A stretch of 64,000 bases of DNA from positions 6,448,001 to 6,512,000 of the forward strand of contig CAVNZM010000007.1 in assembly GCA_963693365.1 (NCBI GenBank). The letters run 5' to 3'. The translations under genes were made by a program, and so were the position numbers. The notes beneath the pieces were generated by a model. It did no database searches. It had not been told where the DNA came from and worked only from the letters and a program-made list of their open reading frames with translations. Source of the DNA: Amoebidium appalachense. Its lineage: Eukaryota > Ichthyosporea. Positions 1-14,358 of the stretch are shown in pieces (the stretch's first letter is position 1; every line of letters starts with the position of its first letter).

Positions 1-1251
1 CGCGCTTTCTCTCCATCTGGTTTTCCCTTTCTAAAACCCCTTGCCACCCCTTTCTACCGTTACTTGCCCTTCATCCACCATCCATCTCTCCCCTCTTCCA
101 TGCCTCCCCCTCCCTCCCTCCCCCCACCTCCCACCCTTCCCCCCTTGCCCCTTTTCCCCTCCCCCCTCTACCATACTCTTTCATGCTTGCAGTTTTTATC
201 TCTTATTCCATCACCCTTCCACTTCTTTTGTCTCTTCCTGAAGGAACTCTCCCCCCCCCCCCCCCCCCCAACCTGTTTATGCCAGGGTTGTGTCAACCCC
301 TATGTTACTTTGAGTTTTATGCGTGTTTTGTCACACATGCATACATGCTCTTTCTTCATGCCTGTCCTCACATTAATCATATATTCCTTACCGTGATTCC
401 CCCCTCCCCCCTCCTCCCCCCCCGCCCCCGCCCCCTCCCCCTCTCCCCCTTCCCCCTTACCCTGTCACCATTTCCCCGTTGATACACGCCCCACACATCT
501 TTTCTGACCCGTCACACATGCATTCAACTTCTCCATAGATCCTCCTCCTCCCCCCCCCCCCCCCCTCACCCCCACCCCCTCTCCTCATCCCCGACGCCTA
601 CCTTGTCCCTCGACGTTGCTTCTGCAGTTCTCCTCTTTCCGTCTCGCTCTCTCTCTCTCCCCCCCCCCCCCCCCCCCTCCTTTCTCCCTACCCCCTCATC
701 CCCTCCCCCCTCCCCCCCTCCCCCCGCCCTGCGTGCCCCTCCCCCCCTCCCCCCCCCCCCCCCTCTATCTATCTCCCTACCCATCACCCCCCTCCCCCTC
801 CCTTCGCTCTCTCTCTCCTTCCCCCCCTCCCCCCCGGAGTTGGTATGGACGACCTCCTTTCCTTGTTTTATGGGACGCATGTTGTGCTCTTGCACGATGA
901 CACCAACTTGACTTATAATGGTTTTTAAATGCACTGTATTTTTTTTTCTTTCTCTGTATCATTTTTTAATTTCACTGTATCATTTTTTACTGTAGTATTC
1001 CCTGTGTGGCCATGCCAACGTGTGCTTCTTCTTCTTCTCCTTTTTGGGCGGGGAATGACCGCGGGGGGGGGGGGGGGGGGGTGTTGCTGTGATTATTGTG
1101 TGTGTGTTTTTTTTTTTTTTTTTGGGTAAGTTGGCGGTTTTCTAAATGGCTTTACTTTCATTTTTGCCTTCCCATTCAACATTCATCCCCACTCCCCCCC
1201 CACCCCCACCCCAAATTTTTCCACCCGTCCTCTTCACTCCCCAGTGAACCC

Positions 1252-1289
<38 letters not shown>

Positions 1290-1541
1290 ATATTGTAGAT
1301 CACATGGGGGCTTCCTAATGGGTGGGCTCTGCTTGTGATGCACACTCTTTATGTGTGGCTGGCAACCTGCAATGTGGTGTTCGTCATGAATGTGTAGATC
1401 GTGCTCTGTAACACATTCCAAACCCCCCCCCCCCCCCCCCCCCCCCCCCCACTTTTCCCCCTTTATTTCCCCCCCACCTGTCCGCATCACACATACACAC
1501 ATACACTCACTCACACACTCACACATTCACACACACGCCCG

Positions 1542-1612
<71 letters not shown>

Positions 1613-1616
1613 ACAG
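1..1616. repeat. Pyrimidine-rich intron or upstream sequence of BUD31
   Basis: Long C and C/T runs, a G run at 1063-1081 and (CA)n at 1550-1610 ending directly at the BUD31 acceptor. A copy of the dispersed AGAGCCCA repeat lies at 1289-1428 on the minus strand. I found no match to the missing BUD31 N-terminus here, so this is probably intron. Confidence 0.6.
1289..1428 (-). repeat. Dispersed repeat, inverted copy
   Basis: The reverse complement contains TGTGTTACAGAGCACGATCT, CACATAAAGAGTGTGCATCA and AAGCAGAGCCCACCCATTAG, the family core. Confidence 0.75.
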
Positions 1617-1898
1617 CTGAGGCTGAGTCCCACGAGGGCCTCCGCAAGGTCGAGACGCAGTGGCCCATCTTCCGTCTGCACCACCAGAGGTCAAGATACA
1701 TCTATGAGCTGTACTACAAGAGGAAGGCTATTAGCAAGGAGCTGTATGACTACTGCATCAACGAGAAGTATGCCGACCCGGCACTCATTGCAAAGTGGAA
1801 GAAGGTATGTGTTGTGTGTGTGTGTGTGTTTACCCGTTGTTATAGATTTATAGATTTATTTATTTATCATTTTGGGGGGCGGGGGAAGGGGAGGGAGA

Positions 1899-1952
<54 letters not shown>

Positions 1953-2162
1953 GAGGGGAGGGGGGAGAGAGTGAACACTGCATCAATGAGAATCACGCTG
2001 ATCTCGCTCTGATTGCAAGGTGGAAGAAGGTTGGTGTGTGTTTTACTGTGTGTGTGTGGGTTTTGGGGGGGGGGGGGGGGGGGGGGTTCCAAGTATGTGC
2101 TTTCAATTTTTTTTCTTTTTCTTTTTCTTTTTCTTTTCTTCTCTTTTCTTTTTTTCTTTTTT

Positions 2163-2193
<31 letters not shown>

Positions 2194-2267
2194 GGGACGA
2201 GAAGTATGCTGATCTGGCACTGATTGCAAAGTGGAAGAAGGTTGGTGTGTGTTTCACTGTTTGTGAT

Positions 2268-2311
<44 letters not shown>

Positions 2312-2693
2312 TTTTATCTTTTGTATTTTTTTTTTTGATTGGGGGGGAGGGGGAGGGGGGGGGGGGGGGGGGGGGGGTTGTCTGAGGAGGATGGGGCTGG
2401 AGGGGGGGTGAGGGAGGGTGGGGGGGGGGGGGGGGGGGGGGGGGTGGACGGATTTAGGTGGGCAGGTTGGGTGTGGTGTTCGAGGGGAGGGGGGGGAGAA
2501 GAGGGGTTGGGGGTGCGGGGCTGTCCTTTCCGACGGGTGTGTGTGTGGATGGGTTGGGTGCTGGGCTCTGTGCGAGTTTATCCACGGTTGGGCCGGGTGT
2601 TGGGAAGGTATGATACACGTCTCTTCTGATTCTTCCCCTCCCCTCCCCCCCCCCCCCCCCCCCCCCCTCTCTCTTTCTTTTTTTTGTGTGTGT

Positions 2694-2725
<32 letters not shown>

Positions 2726-3156
2726 GGGGGGAGGGGGGGGGGAGGGGGAGGTGGAGGGGGGGGGGGGAGGGGGAGGGGGGATGGGGGATGGGGATGGGGG
2801 TTGCTTTCCCGAGGGTGGGGGGGAAGGAAGTTCATTCTCTCACTGTCTCTTTTTCTTTTTCTTTTTTTTTTTTTTTTTTTTTTGGGTGGTGGCGGGCTGG
2901 TGGAGGGAGAGGGGGGGGGGGGGGGGGGGGGGTAGCTATCTGCTGGAAGACATGTTCTCACCCCCCCCTTTTTTTTTCTTTCCTTTTTTCTTTTGTCACA
3001 CAGCAAGGCTACGAGAGTCTGTGCTGCCTGCGGTGCATCCAGACAAGAGACACAAACTTCGGCACACAGTGTGTGTGCAGAGTCCCAAAGTCAAAGCTGG
3101 AGGAGGGCAGGATCGTGGAGTGTGTGCACTGTGGCTGCAGGGGATGCTCGGGTTAG
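1617..3156 (+). CDS. BUD31: BUD31 / G10 splicing factor, last two exons
   Basis: Exons 1617-1804 and 3004-3156 join in phase 0 at AAG|GTATGT ... CACACAG|CAA and end at TAG 3154-3156. BUD31 (G10) is a small zinc-binding protein of the spliceosome, conserved from yeast to humans, acting in the nucleus on pre-mRNA splicing. Seen directly: the block [19 protein letters not shown], then [12 protein letters not shown], then, across the junction, [20 protein letters not shown] and the Cys-rich end [12 protein letters not shown]. These match the family almost residue for residue. About 112 residues are present; human BUD31 has 144, so roughly 31 N-terminal residues lie on exon(s) left of the window. 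The first visible exon starts after (CA)n-GTACAG in phase 1. The intron (1805-3003) holds two copies of the upstream exon end. Identification is very secure. Confidence 0.95.
1971..2045 (+). pseudogene. Intronic copy 1 of a BUD31 exon end
   Basis: This stretch resembles the last ~55 bases of the upstream BUD31 exon and its donor. It reads [17 protein letters not shown] followed by GTTGGTGTGTG, against [24 protein letters not shown] in the real exon. The frame is still open, but the donor is GTTGGT rather than GTATGT. It lies between G runs in the intron and is probably not spliced in. Confidence 0.8.
2196..2260 (+). pseudogene. Intronic copy 2 of a BUD31 exon end
   Basis: A second copy of the exon end, reading [15 protein letters not shown] followed by GTTGGTGTGTGTTTCACTG. 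It shares its intronic flank with copy 1, so the two copies are related by tandem duplication. It follows directly on a G run and has no acceptor AG in front of it. Confidence 0.8.
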
Positions 3157-3254
3157 GGAGATTGTGAGTTCATTTTTTATTTTTCTTCATTTTTATTTTA
3201 TTTTTATTTTTATTTTTACTATATAAATATATATTTGGGCGACGGCGGCGGGGG

Positions 3255-3297
<43 letters not shown>

Positions 3298-3417
3298 TAA
3301 AGGTTGTTGTGATGGCCTTGAATGAAAATTGATTTTTTTTTTTTTTTTTTTCTTTTTTTTTTTCTTTTTTTTTTCTTTCTTCTCGTTAATGTTTTTGTTA
3401 TTTTTTGTTGGGGGGAG

Positions 3418-3454
<37 letters not shown>

Positions 3455-3966
3455 AATGGAGCGCGAATTTCTCAGCAATGGGCATGCACATGCTACTACA
3501 CACCACATGTTTAGGGGAATTTCAAAGCAAAATGTGGGGCTGTTTACAAAAATGCCTGCACTTACTGAGTACTGCTAGAACATAAACTTGCATATATGCG
3601 ATGAACTATGAACAATAAAACCCGGTTTTTGAAACAATAAACACGGTTTTCGAAACGAGGCAGGTTCCTTGTTTGGCTGTCTGGACAGCAACCTAGTCTT
3701 AAACCTCAGATATATATATCGATGTATTGGTGAAGTGCAATTGCCAAGTTTACAGTAACTTTTATATGTGGTTGGGATGGGTAGCAGAACAAGGATGCGC
3801 CAAGATTTTGTTATCTCTGCGGGTGAGGTATTAATTATTCGAAGCAGAAATGTTGAGTGTTGTGTCCGATTGCATGCGCGCCGGCCCTTATCGCGCACAG
3901 GCGTAAGCATGCGGGCTCGTGCGCGCGCACACACACACAGTCACACAACGAGCACACACACACACA

Positions 3967-3997
<31 letters not shown>

Positions 3998-4266
3998 TTT
4001 CACACCGTGCATGCGCGCACACACACAAGCACACACACATACAGAGAAAGAGAGTCACGCACGCGCACATGCTCACAAGCATGCACAGAACCTGGTTGAT
4101 TACAGGCCTATCCCATATAGGGCAGGCTTGCGCATGCAATGCCTTGCCCTTCATAATATTATGCATACTGCTCGAGTGACTCGCCATAGCCTGAGGGAAG
4201 GCGGCGGGGACGGGGAGAGCCCTCCCAGAGGGGAAGGGGGAGGGGGGGGGGGGGGGGGGGGGGGGG

Positions 4267-4326
<60 letters not shown>

Positions 4327-4622
4327 CTCTTATAATAAGGAAGGAATTCTTAGGGGGAACGGACAACGGGTGTTCGTAAACTATGTAAAATGAGCCTTGC
4401 AGATTATCATAGCATATGCACAGCGAGGTAAGGTACTACTTTTTAACATAGTGCACCATGTCTAAGGCAAACGTGATTGTTTGAATTGTGTGTATCTGGC
4501 CAGAGGTGCGGTCTGACCGTAGTGTGTGCTTGTGCACGTGTGTGTGTGCGTGTGTGTGTGTGTACATGTGTGTGTGTGTGCCTGCTTGTGTGTGTGCCTG
4601 CTTGTGTGTGTGTGTACACGTG

Positions 4623-4657
<35 letters not shown>

Positions 4658-4762
4658 TGTGTGTGCACGTGTTTTTTTTGTGGGGCGGAGGGGGGGGGGG
4701 GGGGTTTGGGGGGGCGGGGGTGGATGCGTAGTTAGTATGCATTAGAGAGAGAAGAAAGGAGG

Positions 4763-4801
<39 letters not shown>

Positions 4802-5548
4802 GGGGGTTATCTATGGCTGTGTTGGTCGGAGTAGTGGCATAAGCTTTGCAGTGTGTAGAATACCTAACCCTTTATTTTTAGGGTGATTGGCGATTATAAG
4901 TGCCCCTGGCGATTATACTCGTTAGGCTTTATAAAAATTTAATGCTCCAATAACGTAGTACAATTATAAAAATTATATGTTCCAATAACGTAGTACAATT
5001 ATAAAAATGCAATGCTCCAATAATATAGTACAATTATAAGAATATAATGCTCCACTAACATAGTAGTACAATTACAAGAAATCAATGCTCCAATAACATA
5101 GTACAATTAAAAGGGGTGACTGTATCCTTCATTGCCTGGTGCTGGGAACTGCCTCATCCTTATCTGCTATGTGTGTGCAGGGCTCGTGTGTGTGTGTGGG
5201 TGTGTGTTTGCTTACGTAGCCGCACTCTGTGTGTTTAAAAACATCTTAGGCCGAAAGGGACATGCCATGGCCAGCTTCATTAGTAAACTAGCTAAATTGA
5301 AATCTGTGACTTTTTAATCCTCGATAGTCTGCGCTTGCCAGAGTTTTCTTTCGCTAACGTCCACACCCTCGCCTTCCCGTCGTCCCCCAAGCCACAACAG
5401 ACGCACCAGAATGCTCCACGATTGTTCTCACACTCCACCACGCTCTATCGCCCTCACCCAAATCAAACATCAAACACTCTGCAACAGCACGTGGGGTTGA
5501 CGTTGTACACTTCAACACATACACACTCAAACCATTTTTCGTTCTCAC
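3157..5548. other. Intergenic: BUD31 3' flank, G runs, CA/GT tracts, AT-rich tandem repeat
   Basis: Contains long G runs (3257-3296, 3420-3452, about 4229-4326, 4762-4800) and (CA)n/(GT)n tracts at 3930-4050 and 4540-4670. Two AATAAA hexamers sit inside a 23-bp tandem duplication at 3609-3656 and could be BUD31 polyadenylation signals, which is uncertain. The AT-rich tandem repeat at 4941-5110 is listed separately. I see no supported gene. Confidence 0.6.
4941..5110. repeat. AT-rich tandem repeat, about 5 copies of ~37 bp
   Basis: Each unit contains a version of ATGCTCCAATAACGTAGTAC followed by an AATTATAAAAA-like spacer. Copies are diverged by substitutions and small indels. Confidence 0.85.
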
Positions 5549-6345
5549 CGTGAACACACCAGGTCCATTGAACTCCGGCGTACGTATAAAATCCACTGCG
5601 TCGTTTAGTGTTATCAGCGTCGTTTCAGGAACCAAAACACCTCCATTTTCACCCCACGACTCATACGTGACAATGTGTTGGTTGTCCCCCTCGTCGAGTT
5701 GAACACGCAACATGCTCAGATGTTTGCCCGAAAGCCACATCCTCCCTGGAATCCCCACTGGGTCTCGTTTTCGGTATAGCTCCGCGCCTGTGTTAATGTC
5801 GCACACAACCGCGAAACGAAGCTCATCCCAGTCAGATTGGGCCTGTTGTAGTATCCCATAGAACACACACGCAGTTATCGAAATCCCTCGTCAATAACCT
5901 GTTATGTTTTGGGGACAGGTTAACCACCGTACGGTCACTGAATGCATTCTCCTGGGCCAACACAATTTTCTGCGACTCGCCGCGACACAAGTCCACAAAC
6001 GACGGGTCCGAACTGGGCCATGGCAAACAGAAAAATTCAAACTCATCCTTCAGCCGTTCTTTCGCATTTTCGTCGGCCGAAAGCAACGAATTTACCCCAC
6101 CCGTACGGAGGAAATCGAGCACGTATTCAAACAATACGGGTGAACGGTCAATAAGAATAGAACCGTCCGGTCTAGTTTGTATGGCGTAGCGGCCGCTGAA
6201 CCAAGCGGCGAGCATGGAGCCAGGCACCGAGCAAAGGGTTTGGCGGGTGGTGTGGAAGAGACGGCCGCCCACGTCGAGGATAACCTGGTCGGTGAGTTGT
6301 TGGTTGAGATGGCGTGCAAATTCGCATTCGGCTGCAAAACGCTCC
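5549..6345 (-). CDS. BTB/POZ T1 (KCTD-like) domain protein, partial, with frameshift
   Basis: The minus strand encodes a T1-type BTB domain: QVILDVGGRLFHTTRQTL, then SPVLFEYVLDFLRTGG, then FEFFCLPWP. These are hallmarks of KCTD proteins, many of which oligomerise and act as adaptors for CUL3 ubiquitin ligases. After the BTB comes NRLLTRDFDNCVCVLWDTTT, which resembles a WD40 blade as in KCTD3/SHKBP1-type proteins, then a TGA. The reading continues one frame over from about 5866 (DELRFAVVCDINTGAELYRK ... TPEFNGPGVFT) to a donor ACG|GTGAGA at 5549. So either one base is wrong or mutated near 5830-5866, or there is an unrecognised junction. The 5' edge is best taken as an acceptor (TATACAG) at 6345; the ATG at 6361 is in another frame. 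Exons on both sides are missing. Confidence 0.78.
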
Positions 6346-6616
6346 CTGTATACATGGCCATTTATTAGTAGGAAAAAAAATTGTTGTCGAGAGCGTATAT
6401 AGGGTTTTTATAAAACAAAAAAAAAAAAAGGGAATATGAATCACCATCTTGACTCAAGAGGTTTGGGGGACAGGACAGGGCGGGGCGGGGGGGGGGAGGG
6501 GGGAATCGGGGGTGGGGGGGGACACACGCAAAAAAAGGGGTAACTGGGAGAGAAAAAAAAAATCATCTTGGCTCAGAGGTTTAGGGAGGGGGAACACACA
6601 CAAAAAACGGGGCACT

Positions 6617-6664
<48 letters not shown>

Positions 6665-6830
6665 CTCTGGAAAAGATCACCTAATGCGAGTTCTAGTGGT
6701 AACTGAGTCGTTTGAAGAAACATGGACACATAGGGTGGTGAGGAATACGACATTGATGTGTGCATACGGTACGTGTGAGAGAGTGTGTGCAAAAGCCGTT
6801 GAATCGCAATTCCATTCTGTACCAAGAACA

Positions 6831-6914
<84 letters not shown>

Positions 6915-7698
6915 GTTTGTGTTCCTGTCCTTACTGGAATGAGGCCAAGCAGCATTAAAGTGTCTAAACCAACAAACCGTGATTCCTCCCCGCCCCCCCC
7001 CCCCCCTTTAAACCCCCCCCCCCCCCCACCCGCCCCTGTCTCCCGCCCTCCCCTTTCCCTCCTTCCCCCCCCCCCCCCCCTCCCCCCCCCTCCTCCTCCT
7101 CCCCCCTGCCCCTCGAGCTCCGGGACCCATCCATCCTACCCACCTACGTGTACAACCCAGGTTTTTTGTGCTCAGCCCACAGCAGCATACGTGCACACTT
7201 GCGAGCCTCAAAAATTACCACAGAGGAACCACGTGCACACTGTGACACACACGTAATAAGGCCCAGAACTTTAAGAAAATTACAAACCAATGGATAGCGG
7301 ACGGGGGGGGAGGGGAATGGGTAGCTAAGGCAAGGACTAAGGGAAGCAGTGTGGGTAGCTAAGGCAAGGACTAAGGGAAGCAGTGGGTGGGTGGAAGGAG
7401 GGGGGAGGGGGGGGATGGCTGGAGAGAAGCCCTGGAAAGGCAGAGGGGGGGTGGGGGAAGGGAAGAGGGGGGAAGGGGCGGGGGTAGGGCAAACGGGGGA
7501 CCTTTGGGTTCAGAGATGGACAAGCCCCAGGGGAGGAAAGGTGGGGGGAGGGAGGGGGGAGAGGGGGGATCTGTGTGATTGTGCGTACTTGTATTTGGAG
7601 GTGTGAGGGGGGTGCGACTGGGGCGGGGGGAGGGGAAGGGAGGGGACGGGGGGGGGGGGGGTGGAGGGTGGGGGAGGTAATCTCTGGCGCGCACACAC
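6346..7698. other. Repeat-rich interval between KCTD-like and coiled-coil fragments
   Basis: Holds a G run at 6619-6664, (GT)n at 6834-6900, a C-rich block at 6990-7105 and a G-rich block at 7300-7680. A perfect 34-bp tandem duplication starting GGGTAGCTAAGGCAAGGACT covers 7319-7386. Two related segments containing ATCATCTTG-CTCA-GAGGTTT lie at 6444-6480 and 6563-6595. No exon could be supported. Confidence 0.6.
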
Positions 7699-7865
7699 CT
7701 GTCCTCGTTCAGCTTTTCCCGGTCTCTTTTCAGAGCCTCTGCCTCTGCGCTAAGCGCTGCCTCTTTTGCGCAAAGCTCTCGTGCCGTGGCCGTTATGCGC
7801 CCAAGCACTTTGCTCCTTTCACTTTCAAGTTGCTCGGCTGTGGACAACAGAGTGAGGGCACTCAT
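7699..7865 (-). CDS. First exon of a small coiled-coil protein
   Basis: ATG at 7865 opens 55 codons ending GAGGACAG|GTGTGTGCG (donor, phase 2). The product starts MSALTLLSTAEQLESERSKV and is rich in Ala, Glu, Lys and Arg (LCAKEAALSAEAEALKRDRE), a pattern typical of an alpha-helical coiled coil with heptads. There is no signal peptide. The donor runs straight into a GTGTGTGCGC tract, as in other genes here. Downstream exons (lower coordinates) were not identified; a segment near 7130-7205 is possible but unproven. I do not recognise the protein family. Codon use and the clean donor support a real exon, but a single exon is limited evidence. Confidence 0.5.
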
Positions 7866-8358
7866 TTTGCGGGTGAAGTGGTGGTGGTGATGTTCTGCCA
7901 GCCACTAAGATGGTGTCATAGTTTCGTGCATGGATGGGCAAGAAATGTATGGTAAAGGCTAAGAGTATGTATGTGCGTGAAGTGACAGCAAGGACGGTAG
8001 GAAGGTCGCACAAGGAATGAAGGAGGATGGGTCACTGACAGGTTGAGTGGCGAGGTGCTGAAGTCAGGTGGAGAGGGAGGGGCATAAAAGTAGTCTGGTA
8101 GTACTAGTGGCCGCGTACGGCCTCTAGCTGTCACGGGTAGTCGGTAGAGGTAGTCTTCAGTGATTGATATAAATGTAAAATTCCCACAGCTAGTGGTTAG
8201 GAGATGACGCCATAGGCGCAGACTAAAGGCAGAAACATTTTTGGCGGGATCAGGAAATTTCCCCGGCTTGCATTTTGGCCCGACTGAGCTGTCCGACTTT
8301 CTCGCAGTGAATTTCTAAATCAGAGAAAAATTACTTAAAAGTACACACGCACACACAT

Positions 8359-8444
<86 letters not shown>

Positions 8445-8889
8445 ACACGCACACACGCACACACACACACACACAAACACGCACAAAAACACACACACAC
8501 ACACACACGCACGCACGCACACACACGCACACGCACACGCACGCGCACACGCACACAGCGTGTGCAAGCACACAACTGCCCTCTTTTTCAAACCAGAATT
8601 AGAAACCATCACTCTCTTCAGCCACAGCCATACGCCTAACAGTTGCGTGCCATGTTGCGTGCAGCGCGTGCAGCTCTGTACGACGGAAGTGCTGGTGTGT
8701 CACTGAGACACAGCCACTCATCAAAAGACGGCATTGGTCTAGTGAGGACAGGACGTGCGAGCAGATCATTCCTCCTCCTCCCCACCCCCCCCAACCACCA
8801 CCACCACACACACACACACGCACGCACCCCCCGGCCCCAACCCCCCTCCGTTTTTACTATTTCCCCGTTGTGAATCCGCTCCCCTCCCT

Positions 8890-8921
<32 letters not shown>

Positions 8922-9384
8922 TTTCCCTAACCTTCCCCTCATTGGCCGTTTGAGAAAGACCGACACAAAGGGATGCTGCCAATTGTGACAATACACAAGC
9001 GGATTTGCAAACATAAATACGATAGTGGAAGTTTACCAGACCCAATATGTACGGCTGTTAAATAACGAAGAGCGCTTTTGTATACTGATCAAAGCCGAGC
9101 AGTAGAGAATACTATACAATAGGGAACTATCATCACTACCTCGAGTTCGGCATTCTTTCCATTATTCTAAGTAGCGATAGCATATGTACTCATAACTGTA
9201 ACTTGCACATATTCACAATAAAAATCATTACGTAGTCTCAATCTTTACAATACCAGTTTTTGCCACTGTGCCTGCGTGTAGAACTCATAGACCACGGCAA
9301 ACTCCCACACACCACGCGCACGCGCAAGCATGCCCAGGCACATATACAAGCGCATTCGTGCAGTGCCACACGCACGCGTGCACG
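7866..9384. other. Gene-poor interval with long interrupted CA array
   Basis: 7866-8340 is ordinary-complexity sequence upstream of the coiled-coil exon and may contain its promoter; no motif stands out. An interrupted (CA)n array covers 8341-8565. A C run lies at 8892-8921. Minus-strand frames at 8600-8760 are open in two phases but resemble nothing known. Confidence 0.5.
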
Positions 9385-9842
9385 CATTCATACACACCGA
9401 ATAAATTCATACACATATGCATACGTATCGTGACATACACATATGCATACACATCGAATAAATTCATACACATATGCATACATATCGTGACATACACATG
9501 CATACACATCGAATAAATTCATACACATATGCATACATATCGTGACATACACATATGCATACACATCGAATAAATTCATACACATATGCATACATATCGT
9601 GACATACACATATGCATACCACACATCGAATAAATATGATACACATATGCATACATATCGTGACATACACATATGCATACACATCGAATAAATTCATACA
9701 CATATGCATACATGTCGTGACATACACATATGCATACACATCGAATAAATCCATACACATATGCATGCATATCGTGACATACACATATGCATACACATCG
9801 AATAAATTCATACACATATGCATACATATCGTGACATACACG
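9385..9842. repeat. 57-bp minisatellite, 8 copies
   Basis: The marker CGAATAAA occurs at 9398, 9455, 9510, 9567, 9627, 9685, 9742 and 9799, giving spacings of 57, 55, 57, 60, 58, 57 and 57. Each unit also contains ATACATATCGTGACATACAC. Because 57 is a multiple of three, long artefactual open frames run through the array. Confidence 0.95.
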
Positions 9843-9955
9843 TGCGTGCTGCCCGTGCGCAGACACACTCACATACACACGTACACACTGGCACACACAC
9901 ACACATCCATACACACATACACACACACATGCACATGCGCGCACACACGCCCCCG

Positions 9956-10008
<53 letters not shown>

Positions 10009-10009
<1 letters not shown>

Positions 10010-10361
10010 GTTGGCAAGTGCGCTTTACGTGCACACAGCACCGTGGCATGTATGCAATTTGAAAGCCACATGTGCCCCAGGCTGCCAGAACCACCATTGA
10101 TTGGACTTTATTTGTGTGTAAGATCGGTGTTTGAAGTCTTGTTTGAGATGACTGCAGCTAATATTAGCATAGTCGGCTCCTTTTATAAGAATAGAAGTGC
10201 CCCTCCTCCTCCTCCCCCCCCTCCCTCCCCCCTCCCCGTGGACACAACCCACCCCAAGGAAAATTATAAGATCTTGTGCTATGGTCCCTGAAAAATTAAG
10301 ATAATCAGCCCCTATTTTGAAAGCACCATGGCCAATGATCCCAATTTCAGCCACCCCCTGT
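10009..10361 (+). mobile_element. Left arm of a large inverted repeat
   Basis: Starts TTGGCAAGTGCGCTTTACGT and ends CAGCCACCCCCTGTA. It aligns along most of its length with the reverse complement of 10905-11251, with substitutions and with different C-run lengths in the middle. A partial third relative ends with TAGTCACCCCCTGTA at 12861. The multi-copy nature and shared terminal motif suggest a transposon-derived element; no transposase was seen. Confidence 0.7.
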
Positions 10362-10715
10362 ACACATATTCACGAGGCTCATATAAACACATGCACGTAA
10401 TTACAATGCAATACGCACGTAATTACTACAATGCACTAGCTATAGTCACAGCGATTGGAGAACAAGAGATTTGAAACACACACACACACACACTGAATAC
10501 AACACATGAACCGCACGCGTTGCACGTGTGCACAGTGAATGAATGATCATTTTGAGGCACGTGCATGCATATGATAGTCATTAGTAGCTATGATCCAGTG
10601 CTGGAGAGTGTGCTGGGGGTAGAAGGGCCTATAGAGAACAGTTATCCCCCTCTGGACGAGTAGGTTCTCTCTTTTCCCGGAGAGAGTATGTGTGTAGAGT
10701 TTTTTTTTTTTTTTT

Positions 10716-10746
<31 letters not shown>

Positions 10747-10904
10747 GCAGTCAACCGAGATTAAATCCGTATTATTAAGTTTAAACAAAACTGTCTGCAT
10801 GCAGTCAAAACCCTGTGAAAAGTTCCTGGATGATTTTTTTTTTCTCTTTCAAACTTTTTGTAGCACACATGTTTGGGCCTTGCACATGCGTGGGTGAGAT
10901 TAGC

Positions 10905-13900
<2,996 letters not shown>

Positions 13901-13914
13901 CTGAGAGCTTTTAG

Positions 13915-13945
<31 letters not shown>

Positions 13946-13955
13946 CCCCCCCCCT

Positions 13956-13986
<31 letters not shown>

Positions 13987-14212
13987 GGGCCCCTCTTTCC
14001 ACCGTGTTACGTACCATTACCCCCCCCCCCCCCCAAAAAAAAAAAAAAAAAAAAAAAAAGAAAGAAAGAAAAAACATAAATCATGAATAAAAATGGAATA
14101 AAATAACGAGAAAATAAGAATCCCCCCCCACCCCCCCCACCCCGGTTGAGATACATATACTTCCCATGTACCACGTGCCTTGTGTCATGTGATCACGTGT
14201 TTTGCGTTGCAG

Positions 14213-14358
14213 GCGAGGGAGAGAGAGGAACAGGTGGAGGGAGCAGTGCGTTGAGAGCAATCTGGGCCGTGACGGTTGCCAAAGTGTCCGGGAACATTCC
14301 AGAAGAAAACTGCTCCTGGTCGAACCACAGCCCCTGGCAGAACCGCTCTTGCGTGTGA
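14213..14358 (+). CDS. Possible terminal exon, unknown protein
   Basis: A strong plus-strand acceptor (TTTTGCGTTGCAG) precedes an open stretch of 48 codons that includes SSALRAIWAVTVAKV and ENCSWSNHSPWQNRSCV and stops at TGA 14356-14358. The segment has three N-X-S sequons, so a secreted or lumenal product is conceivable. The minus strand is also open across the same bases (LWFDQEQFSSGMFPDT), so the coding strand is not certain. No upstream exon was found. I do not recognise it. Confidence 0.3.

Noticed and set aside
6092-6361. ATG GCC ATG at 6361 as start of the KCTD-like gene
   Set aside because: It opens a different frame from the BTB domain; the BTB frame has no Met before an upstream stop, so a splice acceptor is more likely.
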